Below, in pieces: positions 28,941 to 37,758 of a stretch of 64,000 nucleotides of DNA. The stretch's first letter is position 1. Each line of letters starts with the position of its first letter. A program made the position numbers and the translations under genes. Location: assembly GCA_040221175.1 (NCBI GenBank), contig JAVJVK010000007.1, forward strand, positions 1 through 64,000, read 5' to 3'. The DNA comes from Phycisphaerales bacterium. GTDB taxonomy: Bacteria; Planctomycetota; Phycisphaerae; Phycisphaerales; UBA1924. The notes under the pieces are model-generated. The model ran no database searches. It was not told the DNA's origin and saw only the letters and a list, made by a program, of their open reading frames with translations.

Positions 28941-30220
28941 TGCACGCGATCAGACATGTCCGGCGCCGGGGCGCCGCCTATCTCGTCGCTTTGCTTGCCG
29001 GCTCGATCGTGACCGTCACGGGCCTTGCCGCACTCTCGCTGGCTAACACCCGCGCGAAGGAGTCGATCCTGACCGATCACGAGGCCGAAGCCCGGCTGCT
29101 GAGCCAGTCGGCCCTCGAACACGCCATGGGCGCCATCACTGCTCGATTCGCCAGCGGAGATGACCGCCACGACCTGACGAGCACCTTCCGCAAGGCCGTT
29201 CCCTTGAACGACGGTCGCTTTGCATGGCGGATCGGCGAAGTCGATGGCGCGGCGATCAACAACGTCGACGGACCACTCCTACTCCAGGCCGATGGCGAGC
29301 GCGGCTCGGCCGATCGACGCCTCGAGGCTTTGTTGGCGCCTTCCGGCCTGCCCATGACCATCCTCGATACGGCCATGTACGCCGGCCGGCACGTCTCGAT
29401 CAGCTCGGCGGCGTTCCTCAATGCCGACCATGTCGTCGGCGCGAAAGACAACTTCAGTGCCGCGGCCGGCTCCATCAATGCCGACGTTGAAGCGGGCGGC
29501 AGCGTCTCGGGCACGGTGTATCTGGGGACCACCACCAGCGGGGCCGACCGGCATGATCTACCCAATAAGCCCGACGTGCTCAACTACTACCAGGGTCTCG
29601 GCAGCACCATCAACTTCGACGCCATCGGCTACGACGGCGGTGCGCGCACGCTCCAGAACGTGCTGCTCAGCCCCACCAGCAATCCATTCGGCACACCCAA
29701 TCCATTAGGCGTCTACGTCATCGACCTCCGCGGCGAGCGGTTCGTCGTCCGCAACATCCGCATCGAGGGCACGCTTGTCCTGCTCAACGCGAATGCCGAG
29801 ACCATGATCGGCGCGAACGTATTCATGCGTCCGGCGTACTCGTGGCTTCCTTCGCTGGTCGTCGATGGCAACGTGATCTTCGCTTCCAACGGGTCTGGCC
29901 CCAGCGAGGCCACGATCGGCGTAAACCTGAATCCGCCCGGTACGCCTTACAACTTCCAGCACGACGACGAGTTGGACGACGCCTACCCCGGTCGGATCGA
30001 GGGCGTCGTGTACGCAACCAACGACATTCAGTTTGCCCTTCTCTCGCAGTCGTTCCGCGGCACCGTGATCGCCGATCACGATATCATCATTCGCACGGGC
30101 GTGACCGTGAACATCATGTACGATCCGGGCGTCGCGCAGCTTCCGCCGTTTGGCTTCTTTGATGACCAGGGCGGGCTGGCGCTCGACCCATCGACAGTAA
30201 ACTGGATGCCGATTCCGTAG
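28937..30220 (+). CDS. PilX/GspK-like protein with large beta-rich domain
   Basis: The 427-residue protein overlaps the previous stop by 4 bases. The N-terminus MMHAIRHVRRRGAAYLVALL gives a basic leader and membrane helix but no Glu at +5, as in GspK/PilX-type minor pilins. It continues with a helix containing LLSQSALEHAMGAI, the usual PilX-like feature. The C-terminal two thirds is a repeated beta-strand region with VSISSAAFLNADHVVG and VRNIRIEGTLVLLNANAET, resembling a right-handed beta-helix (polymer-forming-like). It is last in the operon. Confidence 0.72.
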   Translation: MMHAIRHVRRRGAAYLVALLAGSIVTVTGLAALSLANTRAKESILTDHEAEARLLSQSALEHAMGAITARFASGDDRHDLTSTFRKAVPLNDGRFAWRIGEVDGAAINNVDGPLLLQADGERGSADRRLEALLAPSGLPMTILDTAMYAGRHVSISSAAFLNADHVVGAKDNFSAAAGSINADVEAGGSVSGTVYLGTTTSGADRHDLPNKPDVLNYYQGLGSTINFDAIGYDGGARTLQNVLLSPTSNPFGTPNPLGVYVIDLRGERFVVRNIRIEGTLVLLNANAETMIGANVFMRPAYSWLPSLVVDGNVIFASNGSGPSEATIGVNLNPPGTPYNFQHDDELDDAYPGRIEGVVYATNDIQFALLSQSFRGTVIADHDIIIRTGVTVNIMYDPGVAQLPPFGFFDDQGGLALDPSTVNWMPIP

Positions 30221-30259
30221 CGATGCTGCTCCATCGCATCTTGATATCGAACGTCCCGC

Positions 30260-31828
30260 TCAGGCCGCTGGCCGCTGGGCCGCCGTGCCATCGCCGGCGT
30301 TGCCGCCCAGCTTGAGCAGGCGATCGAAGCCCGTGAAGTCGAGCTCGAGGAACGCGCGAGCCATCCGCGGATCGAAGTGCGTGCCCGTGCTGCGGCGGAT
30401 CTCTGCCAGGACTTCGTCGCGCGACAGCGCCTTGCGATACGCACGGTCGCTGCTGAGCGCGTCGAACACGTCGGCCACGGCCAGGATGCGGCCGAACAGG
30501 CTGATCTCTTCGCCCGCGGCTCCGGTCGGGTAGCCCTTGCCATCCCACCGCTCGTGGTGGTGCAGCACGCCGGGCAGAACGTCCTCGAGGCTGGGAATGC
30601 CGCGGAGGATGTCGAACCCGATGCGCGGGTGGCGCTTGATCATGTCGAACTCGTCTTCGGTCAGGCGACCCTTCTTGGTCAGCACGCTCTCGGGCACGCC
30701 GATCTTTCCGATGTCGTGCAACAGGCCCGCCAGGTGGGCGCGCTCGGCGGTCTCTTCATCGAGCCCGATGGCCAGCGCCAGCTCTCTCGCGCCCCAGGCC
30801 ACACGCTCAGAATGACCGCGGGTATAGGCGTCCTTGGCGTCGATGGCCGCAGTGAGCGAGCCGACGGTTCCCAGGAACATCGCAACCTGGTCCTCATGGC
30901 GACGCAGGTTATCGTGGAACACGCCCAACAGGTCTGCCACGGCGTCGAGGATCTGGATGTCCACGCTGTCGATGGCTTCCTTGCGCCCCTGCTTGTCGCC
31001 GCAGATCACCATGCCCACCGTGCGCCCGCGATGCGTAATGGGCTCGACAAGCATCTCGGTGGGAATAAGCGAGCCCATGATGGCGTCGCTCGAATCGATG
31101 ACGCGCGTCCACGCATCAGCCGGATGCACGCGGGCGTATTCGTTGCAGGCTCGTTCCAGCGTTGCCCTGGAGATCGGAAGGTCCCCCACGATGGTCGTCG
31201 AGCCGGCGATGCTCTGGGCGGCGCCGCGGTCCTGGAGCATGATCATCGCCAGCCAGCCATACTTCATGGTTCGGCGGACTTCCTGCACCACGGTCTGCAC
31301 GACCGTGAGCGGATTGGCGACGTGGTTCATGAATCGCCCGACGAACAGCAGCAGGCTGATATGCTCGTAGCTCTCGGAAAGCTGCTCGCTGAAGGTGCTG
31401 ATGAGTTCGTCGCGGCTGCGGATGACCTCGTGCTCGCGATCCCAGGCCCATTGGCCCAGGCTCAACAGGTGCAGCGCCGACGCAAGATCACCCGAACCGG
31501 TGTCGATTCCGCGCTCCAGCGGGCTGCACTCGGGCACGCCGGCGCGGGCAAATGCTTCGGCCGACACCGCGAGTACGACGTCCGCCTCGCCGCGCGACGT
31601 GGCGTCGCTGCCTTGGCTGAAGCCCACCACCCGGATTCCGGGGATCAGGTCTTCGGGCAGGCCATACCCGGGGCCGGCCTGCGCGATCCGCTCCATGCGC
31701 AACCGCGTCTCGTCGTCCAGCAGCAGGTCCGCGAGGCCGTCGGGGCAATGCTCGCCCATCGAGAAACCATGCAGCGATGACCACTTCACGTTGACCAGAC
31801 CGCCGATGTCACCAGCCTGCTCGTTCAT
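30260..31828 (-). CDS. GAF-like/HD-GYP c-di-GMP phosphodiesterase-type protein
   Basis: The 522-residue protein has a GAF-like sensor region (about 145-310, with AWTRVIDSSDAIMGSLIP and HRGRTVGMVICGDKQ) and a complete HD-GYP domain (about 325-500). Catalytic His371-Asp372 lie in LLHDIGKIGVP; the GYP triplet is G432-Y433-P434 in HHERWDGKGYPTG. HD-GYP enzymes hydrolyse c-di-GMP to pGpG or GMP. ATG 31828 overlaps the stop of the response regulator gene by 4 bases, so both should act together. It is convergent with the pilus-like operon, 39 bases away. Confidence 0.92.
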   Translation of the reverse strand: MNEQAGDIGGLVNVKWSSLHGFSMGEHCPDGLADLLLDDETRLRMERIAQAGPGYGLPEDLIPGIRVVGFSQGSDATSRGEADVVLAVSAEAFARAGVPECSPLERGIDTGSGDLASALHLLSLGQWAWDREHEVIRSRDELISTFSEQLSESYEHISLLLFVGRFMNHVANPLTVVQTVVQEVRRTMKYGWLAMIMLQDRGAAQSIAGSTTIVGDLPISRATLERACNEYARVHPADAWTRVIDSSDAIMGSLIPTEMLVEPITHRGRTVGMVICGDKQGRKEAIDSVDIQILDAVADLLGVFHDNLRRHEDQVAMFLGTVGSLTAAIDAKDAYTRGHSERVAWGARELALAIGLDEETAERAHLAGLLHDIGKIGVPESVLTKKGRLTEDEFDMIKRHPRIGFDILRGIPSLEDVLPGVLHHHERWDGKGYPTGAAGEEISLFGRILAVADVFDALSSDRAYRKALSRDEVLAEIRRSTGTHFDPRMARAFLELDFTGFDRLLKLGGNAGDGTAAQRPAA

Positions 31829-32241
31829 GCCGCTTCGCCCATCCGCTCTCGATACGCGCGCAGGTAGTCCGCGGCCAGTTCCAGGAGTTCGGAGGGCCGG
31901 AAGGGCTTGCGCAGGATGTGCTCGACGCAGGTGTCGGCCAGTTCGGCCCGGCTGATGCGATGCTCGAGCGCAGTCAGCAGTATGACCGGGATATCCGAGG
32001 TCGCAGGATCCTTGGCCAGGCTCTTGACCAGTCCGATGCCATCCATGTAGGGCATCTGATAGTCGCTGATGATCAGGGCCGGCTTGTGCTTCTGGGCGAG
32101 CGACAAGGCCGTCCGGCCGTCGGCGGCCGTCAGGATGCGCACGTCGTCGGACTTGAGCTTCCACTCCAACATGAAGCGGATGTGGTGCTCGTCGTCGGCG
32201 ATCAGCACGGAGGGCAGGTTCTTGGCGCTGGCGTCTTCCAC
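31825..32241 (-). CDS. Single-domain response regulator
   Basis: The 138-residue receiver domain uses GTG 32241, chosen because AGGGG lies 8 bases upstream. Motifs: acidic pair LIADDEHH, phospho-accepting Asp60 in LIISDYQMPYMDG, Thr in ILLTALEH and Lys in LRKPFRPSELL. No output domain is present. The 4-base overlap with the HD-GYP gene suggests it controls that enzyme. The kinase partner may be the orphan kinase at 18894 (inference). Confidence 0.9.
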   Translation of the reverse strand: MEDASAKNLPSVLIADDEHHIRFMLEWKLKSDDVRILTAADGRTALSLAQKHKPALIISDYQMPYMDGIGLVKSLAKDPATSDIPVILLTALEHRISRAELADTCVEHILRKPFRPSELLELAADYLRAYRERMGEAA

Positions 32242-32383
32242 GGAGTCGCCCCTTTCTGCCAGTGGTATCGGCTGTTGTCCGCGGCGGATGGAGCCCGAGT
32301 GCCACGCGCCACCGAAACCCGTACGCGTCGACGCGGTTCTCGGGCCTGGGTGCCGCACCTACGCTTCACCGCAGGACATTCCA

Positions 32384-32470
32384 GGTGCGGTGGCCGAGCG
32401 GTTGAAGGCGTTGGTCTTGAAAACCAATGAGCCCGTCAGGGTTCCGTGGGTTCGAATCCCACCCGCACCG
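32384..32470 (+). tRNA. tRNA-Ser (UGA)
   Basis: The 87-base cloverleaf has acceptor stem GGTGCGG/CCGCACC, anticodon loop CTTGAAA (anticodon TGA, reading UCA) and a long variable arm as in Ser tRNAs. The T-loop is GTTCGAATC. No CCA is encoded. Confidence 0.95.
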
Positions 32471-32647
32471 TTTCGTTCTCGGACGTTGTTCCATCGGCCC
32501 GTCAACTTCCGAGAAGTTCGGGACCACGGGCATCCCCCCGACCAACTCGTGCGGATCGATGAGAGGCAGCGGGCACGCGGTGCGCGCCCGCACGACGCCG
32601 GAATCTCGCGGGTGGCCCAAGACCCGATAACCAACAGGAGAGAACCA

Positions 32648-34822
32648 ATGCGCCACGCGTTCGCACAGGCTGCCGCTGTCGCCGCCCTTGTCGCCGTGTC
32701 CGGCCTGGCCCAGGCCAACCCCGATTCGACCTGCCGGGCCGACTTGGACGGCGACGGCGAGTTGACCGTCTTCGACTTCCTGGAGTTCCAGAACCTCTTC
32801 GATGCCGGCGATCTGGCCGCCGACTTCGACGGCGACGGCGAGTTGACCATCTTCGACTTCCTGGAGTTCCAGAACGACTTCACGCAGGGCTGCCCCGGCG
32901 AGCCGATCTCGCTGCAGATGGCCGGCGAGCCGCTGGACGGATATCCGTACTTCGAAGCGACCCGCGCGTTCAACCAAGGCCGCACCGTGCACATGGCCAT
33001 CGACCCCGATCGCTTTCCGTCGATCGTTGGCGTCACCGGCGACATCTACGTCGTGCAGAGCAAGACCGAACTCGAGTGGGCGACGGACCCCAGCCTGACC
33101 GACGTGCGCGGCATGCCGCAGGGTCACACGTTCAGCGCCTTGTCGATCGAAGACGCCGCCGTCGCGTTAACCGGGACCGAGACCCTCGCCGCAGCCAACG
33201 GCCTGAACATCTCGACCGGCTACGACCTGGTGGTGGACGTCGATCGCGACGGCCAGCTCGGCGACGGCGACTACATCGACGGGCTGGGCATTCGGCCCGC
33301 CGACGCCAACGGGTTCAGCGTCTTCACCGACATGACGCAGATGGGGCCGCTGACGCCCACGATGCTCGACACCAGCACTTCGCGCGGCCCGGTCCGCCTG
33401 AACTACCCGGCCGAGTTGGCAAGCGAAGGCCCCTTGCCCATCGCCATCATCGTGCACGGCGGCGGACACGACTACCGGTGGTACGACTACCTGCAGGACC
33501 ACCTCAGCAGTTGGGGCTGGGTGAGCATCAGCATCCAGAACGACTTCGGCGGCACCGGCAACCGCCCGCTGCTGCAGACCCAGGCGCTCATTGCCGAGCA
33601 GCAGACGCTCGCGGGCGGCGTGTTGAACGGGCTGCTGGACAGCTCGCGCATCGTGTGGATCGGCCACAGCCTGGGCGGGCGAGAGGTGGTCATCGGGGCC
33701 GAGCGGCTGTACCGCGGCCTGTTCACCCCCAGCAACTACTCGATCGACGACATGACGTTGGTCAGCTCGATCGGCGCCAACAGCGTGGGCGATTTCGGCT
33801 CGCTCGTGGCCGATCCCGGGCCGATCAACTTCCACATGATCTGGGGCTCGGCCGACGGTGACCGCAGCGGGGCGCCGGGCCAGCAGACCGTGGCCTTCCG
33901 GCACTATGACCGGGCGTTTGGCTACAAGCACTCGACGTACATCCACGGCGCCGACCACAACGTGTTCAACTGCTGCGGCTTCCGCAACTTCACCGGCCCG
34001 CCGGAGACCGAGATCGGCCGGCCCGAGGCCCAGCGCATCGCCAAGAGCATCTGGCTTGCGCTGATCAAGCACCACGGCGAAGACAACGGCGACGCCATCG
34101 ACTACCTCACCCGCGCATGGGATGGCTTCAAGCCCCTGAGCGTGAGCCAGACGACGACGCTCGTGCACATGTACCGTCCCGACCCAGTGGAGATGGACAG
34201 CCGCGTCATCGAAGACTTCCAGACCAATCCGAGCGTGAGCCAGAGCAGCTCGGGTGGCCTCGTGACGCTGAATACCTCCAACACCATCGAAGTGCGCCAA
34301 CGCGACAGCGCCAGCGGCTTCACCTGGACGCCCACCGATCCGGCCAACGGCATGACGTACGCATGGGAGCCCTCGGACACCTCGCGCGGACTGGTCTTTG
34401 ACTATGACGGTCCGGCGTTCATCGAGTTCGAGGTGCTGCCAAGCCTGGGCAACCTGCTCGGCTACGACCATCTGAGCTTCCGCGTGTGCCAGGGCACCCG
34501 TCACCCCAACACGATCGCCGAGCTTGCCCCGGTGACGTTCAACGTCTCGCTCGTCGACGGCAGCGGCGCGACCAGCACCATCCACATCGGCGAATACAGC
34601 GCCGGTGCGTCCGAGCCCTACCAGCGCACCGGCCAGGGCACCGGCGTGGGTTGGCAGAACGAGTACAACACCATCCGCATCAGGCTGACCGACTTCCTGG
34701 CACAGAACACCGGGCTCGACCTGACCGACGTTTCGGCAATCCGCTTCGACTTCGGTGAGGGCGAGGGCTCGAGCATCGGCCGGCTTGGTCTGGACGAGAT
34801 CGAGTTCACCGTCGACCCGTAA
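32648..34822 (+). CDS. Secreted alpha/beta hydrolase with N-terminal dockerin-like module (copy 1)
   Basis: The 724-residue protein starts at ATG 32648 after AGGAGA. Signal peptide 1-24; then the 54-residue Cys-bracketed dockerin-like module at 29-82, unusually at the N-terminus. The middle (about 215-500) is an esterase-like alpha/beta hydrolase: oxyanion region IIVHGGGHDYRWYDYL, nucleophile Ser341 in WIGHSLGGRE, Asp in MIWGSADGD and His in STYIHGADHNVFN. A C-terminal beta-sandwich-like region (about 590-724) follows. The substrate is unknown; extracellular polyester or polysaccharide ester is inference. It has a tandem paralogue 30 bases downstream. Confidence 0.85.
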   Translation: MRHAFAQAAAVAALVAVSGLAQANPDSTCRADLDGDGELTVFDFLEFQNLFDAGDLAADFDGDGELTIFDFLEFQNDFTQGCPGEPISLQMAGEPLDGYPYFEATRAFNQGRTVHMAIDPDRFPSIVGVTGDIYVVQSKTELEWATDPSLTDVRGMPQGHTFSALSIEDAAVALTGTETLAAANGLNISTGYDLVVDVDRDGQLGDGDYIDGLGIRPADANGFSVFTDMTQMGPLTPTMLDTSTSRGPVRLNYPAELASEGPLPIAIIVHGGGHDYRWYDYLQDHLSSWGWVSISIQNDFGGTGNRPLLQTQALIAEQQTLAGGVLNGLLDSSRIVWIGHSLGGREVVIGAERLYRGLFTPSNYSIDDMTLVSSIGANSVGDFGSLVADPGPINFHMIWGSADGDRSGAPGQQTVAFRHYDRAFGYKHSTYIHGADHNVFNCCGFRNFTGPPETEIGRPEAQRIAKSIWLALIKHHGEDNGDAIDYLTRAWDGFKPLSVSQTTTLVHMYRPDPVEMDSRVIEDFQTNPSVSQSSSGGLVTLNTSNTIEVRQRDSASGFTWTPTDPANGMTYAWEPSDTSRGLVFDYDGPAFIEFEVLPSLGNLLGYDHLSFRVCQGTRHPNTIAELAPVTFNVSLVDGSGATSTIHIGEYSAGASEPYQRTGQGTGVGWQNEYNTIRIRLTDFLAQNTGLDLTDVSAIRFDFGEGEGSSIGRLGLDEIEFTVDP

Positions 34823-34852
34823 GATTGAGCACACGAGCAGAGAGGAAACGAG

Positions 34853-37030
34853 ATGCAACCGAAGAAGATTCTCTTGACGCTGGCCGCCTCAGCGCTGCTG
34901 ACGGCCGCCGGTTCGGCCATGGCCCAGGGCACGTGCCGGGCCGACTTGGACGGTGACGGCGAGCTGACCGTCTTTGACTTCCTGGAGTTCCAGAACCTGT
35001 TCGACGCGGGCGACCTAGCTGCTGACTTCGATGGCGACGGCGCACTGACCGTCTTCGATTTCCTGGAGTTCCAGAACGACTTTGTACGCGGCTGCCCGGC
35101 CGCTCCGGTCTCGCTGCAGATGGCCGGCGTGCCGCTGGACGCCTACCCGCACTTCGAGGCCACCCGTGCGTTCAACGAAGGCGACACCGTGTACCTGGCG
35201 ATCGACCCCGATCGCTTTCCCTCGATCCGAGGGGTCACCGGCGATATCTACATCGTCGCCAGCAAGACGAACCTGCAATGGAGCAGTGATCCGTCGCTGA
35301 ACGACGTGCGCGGCATGCCGCAAGCCCACACCTTCAGCGCCTTGTCGATCGACGGCGCCGAGGTGGCCCTGACCGGCAGCGAGACCCTCGCCGCCGCCGA
35401 CGGGCTGAACGTCTCGACCGGCTACGACCTCGTCGTCGACGCTGATCGCGACGGGACGCTGAGCGACGGCGACTACATCGACGGCCTGGCCATCGCGCCC
35501 GCCGATGCCAACGGCTTCAGCGTGTTTACCAACATCTCCGAGATGGGCCCGCTCACGCCCGTGATGGTCGACAGCAGCAGTTCGCAAGGCGTGCTGCGGC
35601 TCAACTACCCGGCCGAGCTTGCCAGCGTGGGCCCGCTGCCCATCGTCGTGATCGTGCACGGTGGCGGCCACGACTATCGGTGGTACGACTATCTACAGGA
35701 CCAGCTCAGCAGCTGGGGCTGGGTGAGCATCAGCGTGCAGAACGACTTCAGCGGCACCGGCAACCGACCGCTGCGGCACACCGATGCGCTCATCGGCGAG
35801 CAGGCGACCATCGCCGGTGGCGTGCTCAACGGGTTGCTGGACAGCTCGCGCATCGTGTGGATCGGCCACAGCCTGGGCGGTCGCGAGTGCAACATCGGAT
35901 CGGAGCGGCTGAGTGAGGGCAGCTTCACCCCCGCCAATTACAGCGCCGAGGACATGGTGCTGGTCAGCTCGATCGCAGCCAACAGCAGCGGCGGCGGATC
36001 GTTCGAGGCCGATCCGGGCGACATTAACTTCCACATGATCTGGGGTTCGGCCGATGGCGACATCAGCGGCAGCCCCAGCAGCTTCGGTGGGCAGACCATC
36101 CCCTTCCGTAACTATGACCGGGCCGACGGCTTCAAGCACTCGACCTACATCCACGGCGCCGACCACAACGTCTTCAACTGCTGCGGATTCCGCAACTTCC
36201 AGGGTCCGGCATCCACCGAGATCGGCCGGGCCGAGGCCCAGCAGATCGCCAAGGCGACGTGGACCGCGCTCATCAAGCACTATGGTGAGGGCAACGGCGA
36301 CGCGATCGACTACGTCACCCGCGCGTGGGACAGCTTCAAGCCCCTGGGCGTCATCGATACCACGACGCTCGTGCACATGTACCGGCCGAGCACCATCGAC
36401 GGCGACAGCCGCGTCATCGACGACTTCCAGAGCAACCCGAGCCTCAGCCAGAGCAGTTCGGGCGGCAGCGTCACCATCGGCGTCGCGAACGCCGCCGAGG
36501 TGCGTCAGGAAGACACCAACGGCACCCTGACCTGGACGGGCAGTGAGCCCAGCAACGGCATGAACTATGCGTTCCTGTCGTCAGACGACTCGGCCGGACT
36601 GGTGTTCGACTTCAACAGCCCCGCGTTCATCGAGTTCCAGGTGTTGCCCGCGCTGGGCGACGTCTCGGGCTATGACCACCTCAGCTTCCGTGTCTGCCAG
36701 GGCACGCGGCATCCCAACACCATCGCCGAACTCGAGCCGCTGACGTTCCACGTCACGCTCGTCGATGGCGCTGGCGCACGGAGCACCGTACACACCGGCG
36801 CGTACCAGGCCGGTGCGAGCGAGCCCTACCAGCGCACCGGCGCCGGCACCGGCACGGGCTGGCAGAACGAGTACGGCACCATCCGCATCCGCTTGAGCGA
36901 CTTCCTCGCGCAGGCCAGCGGCGTCGACCTGACCAACGTCTCGGCCATTCGCTTCGAGTTCGCCCAGGATGGCGGCTCGGCCATCGGTCGGCTGGGGCTC
37001 GATGAGATCGAGTTCACGCTCGATCGCTAA
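34853..37030 (+). CDS. Secreted alpha/beta hydrolase with N-terminal dockerin-like module (copy 2)
   Basis: The 725-residue protein is a tandem paralogue of the preceding gene, colinear over its whole length. Signal peptide 1-25; module at 28-81; nucleophile Ser340 in WIGHSLGGRE; His in STYIHGADHNVFN; Asp in MIWGSADGD. Differences are spread over the sequence, so the duplication is not recent. An AGAGAGGAAACGAG ribosome region precedes ATG 34853. A strong terminator follows at 37060. Confidence 0.85.
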   Translation: MQPKKILLTLAASALLTAAGSAMAQGTCRADLDGDGELTVFDFLEFQNLFDAGDLAADFDGDGALTVFDFLEFQNDFVRGCPAAPVSLQMAGVPLDAYPHFEATRAFNEGDTVYLAIDPDRFPSIRGVTGDIYIVASKTNLQWSSDPSLNDVRGMPQAHTFSALSIDGAEVALTGSETLAAADGLNVSTGYDLVVDADRDGTLSDGDYIDGLAIAPADANGFSVFTNISEMGPLTPVMVDSSSSQGVLRLNYPAELASVGPLPIVVIVHGGGHDYRWYDYLQDQLSSWGWVSISVQNDFSGTGNRPLRHTDALIGEQATIAGGVLNGLLDSSRIVWIGHSLGGRECNIGSERLSEGSFTPANYSAEDMVLVSSIAANSSGGGSFEADPGDINFHMIWGSADGDISGSPSSFGGQTIPFRNYDRADGFKHSTYIHGADHNVFNCCGFRNFQGPASTEIGRAEAQQIAKATWTALIKHYGEGNGDAIDYVTRAWDSFKPLGVIDTTTLVHMYRPSTIDGDSRVIDDFQSNPSLSQSSSGGSVTIGVANAAEVRQEDTNGTLTWTGSEPSNGMNYAFLSSDDSAGLVFDFNSPAFIEFQVLPALGDVSGYDHLSFRVCQGTRHPNTIAELEPLTFHVTLVDGAGARSTVHTGAYQAGASEPYQRTGAGTGTGWQNEYGTIRIRLSDFLAQASGVDLTNVSAIRFEFAQDGGSAIGRLGLDEIEFTLDR

Positions 37031-37059
37031 GCACCGTCACTGAGCCACTGGTTCATTTC

Positions 37060-37101
37060 AGCGGCCGCTCGCGAGGCATCGCGGGCGGCCGCTACGCTTT
37101 T
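37060..37101 (+). terminator. Intrinsic terminator after hydrolase copy 2
   Basis: A 15-bp stem, AGCGGCCGC-T-CGCGA pairing with TCGCG-G-GCGGCCGCT, has one T-G wobble and a GGCA loop. TTTT follows at 37098-37101. It begins 30 bases after the stop. Confidence 0.85.
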
Positions 37102-37103
37102 CC

Positions 37104-37535
37104 GTGCCAGCGTGGATCTCCGACAACGAAGCGATGCTCTGGGGCCTGGGCCTGGTGTCCGTGGTGGTGTTCGTGGGCAGCCTGCTGATCATGCCCGCCC
37201 TGATCGTCCGCATCCCCCGGGACTACTTCGTACACGATGTCCGGCCGCCCTCGCGGTGGGCCTCTCACGCGCCCTGGCTTCGGCTGAGCCTGCGCATTGG
37301 CAAGAACGTGCTCGGCATCGTCCTTGTCCTCGGTGGCATCGCCATGCTCGTGCTCCCCGGCCAGGGCTTGCTGACCATCTTCGCCGGCTTCATCTTGCTC
37401 GATTTTCCACGCAAGTACGCTTTCGAGAAGTGGCTCGTTCGCCACCGTTGGGTACGAGGCCCGCTGAACTGGGTGCGACGACGGAATGGGCGTGAGCCGC
37501 TGGCCTTCCGAAGGCCGACCAGCGAAGGTCTCTGA
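37104..37535 (+). CDS. PGPGW-type small membrane protein
   Basis: The 143-residue frame starts at GTG 37104; an in-frame ATG at 37134 is possible and avoids the terminator stem just upstream. Two membrane segments flank a basic loop: about 12-35 and about 72-98. The second holds GIAMLVLPGQGLLTIFAGFILL, which resembles the PGPGW motif of putative transmembrane proteins. No strong ribosome site is seen for either start. Function is unknown. Confidence 0.6.
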   Translation: MPAWISDNEAMLWGLGLVSVVVFVGSLLIMPALIVRIPRDYFVHDVRPPSRWASHAPWLRLSLRIGKNVLGIVLVLGGIAMLVLPGQGLLTIFAGFILLDFPRKYAFEKWLVRHRWVRGPLNWVRRRNGREPLAFRRPTSEGL

Positions 37536-37758
37536 TTTTCTCTGGCACCTCCTGGATCGCACAAGTTGATTGGCAACAAGAACTTGTCAACGGCGCGGCG
37601 CAGCGTGTTCGTAAACTGCACGCATGTGGGAGCAAATTTCCTGCGCCGGTGCTGAATCGCGACAGGGGTGGGTTCCCAAAGACTCTTGATACAGAGAGCC
37701 GGCACGAGGTGGCGCCGGGCGGAGAAAACAGTGTGCGGCTCGGCCGGGAGGTGTGCCC
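37536..37758 (+). other. Leader region of the Tol/Ton-like operon
   Basis: This 223-base region has no gene. It must hold the promoter of the operon at 37759-44784. No unambiguous -35/-10 pair was seen; the ribosome site GGGAGG lies at 37747-37752. Confidence 0.4.
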
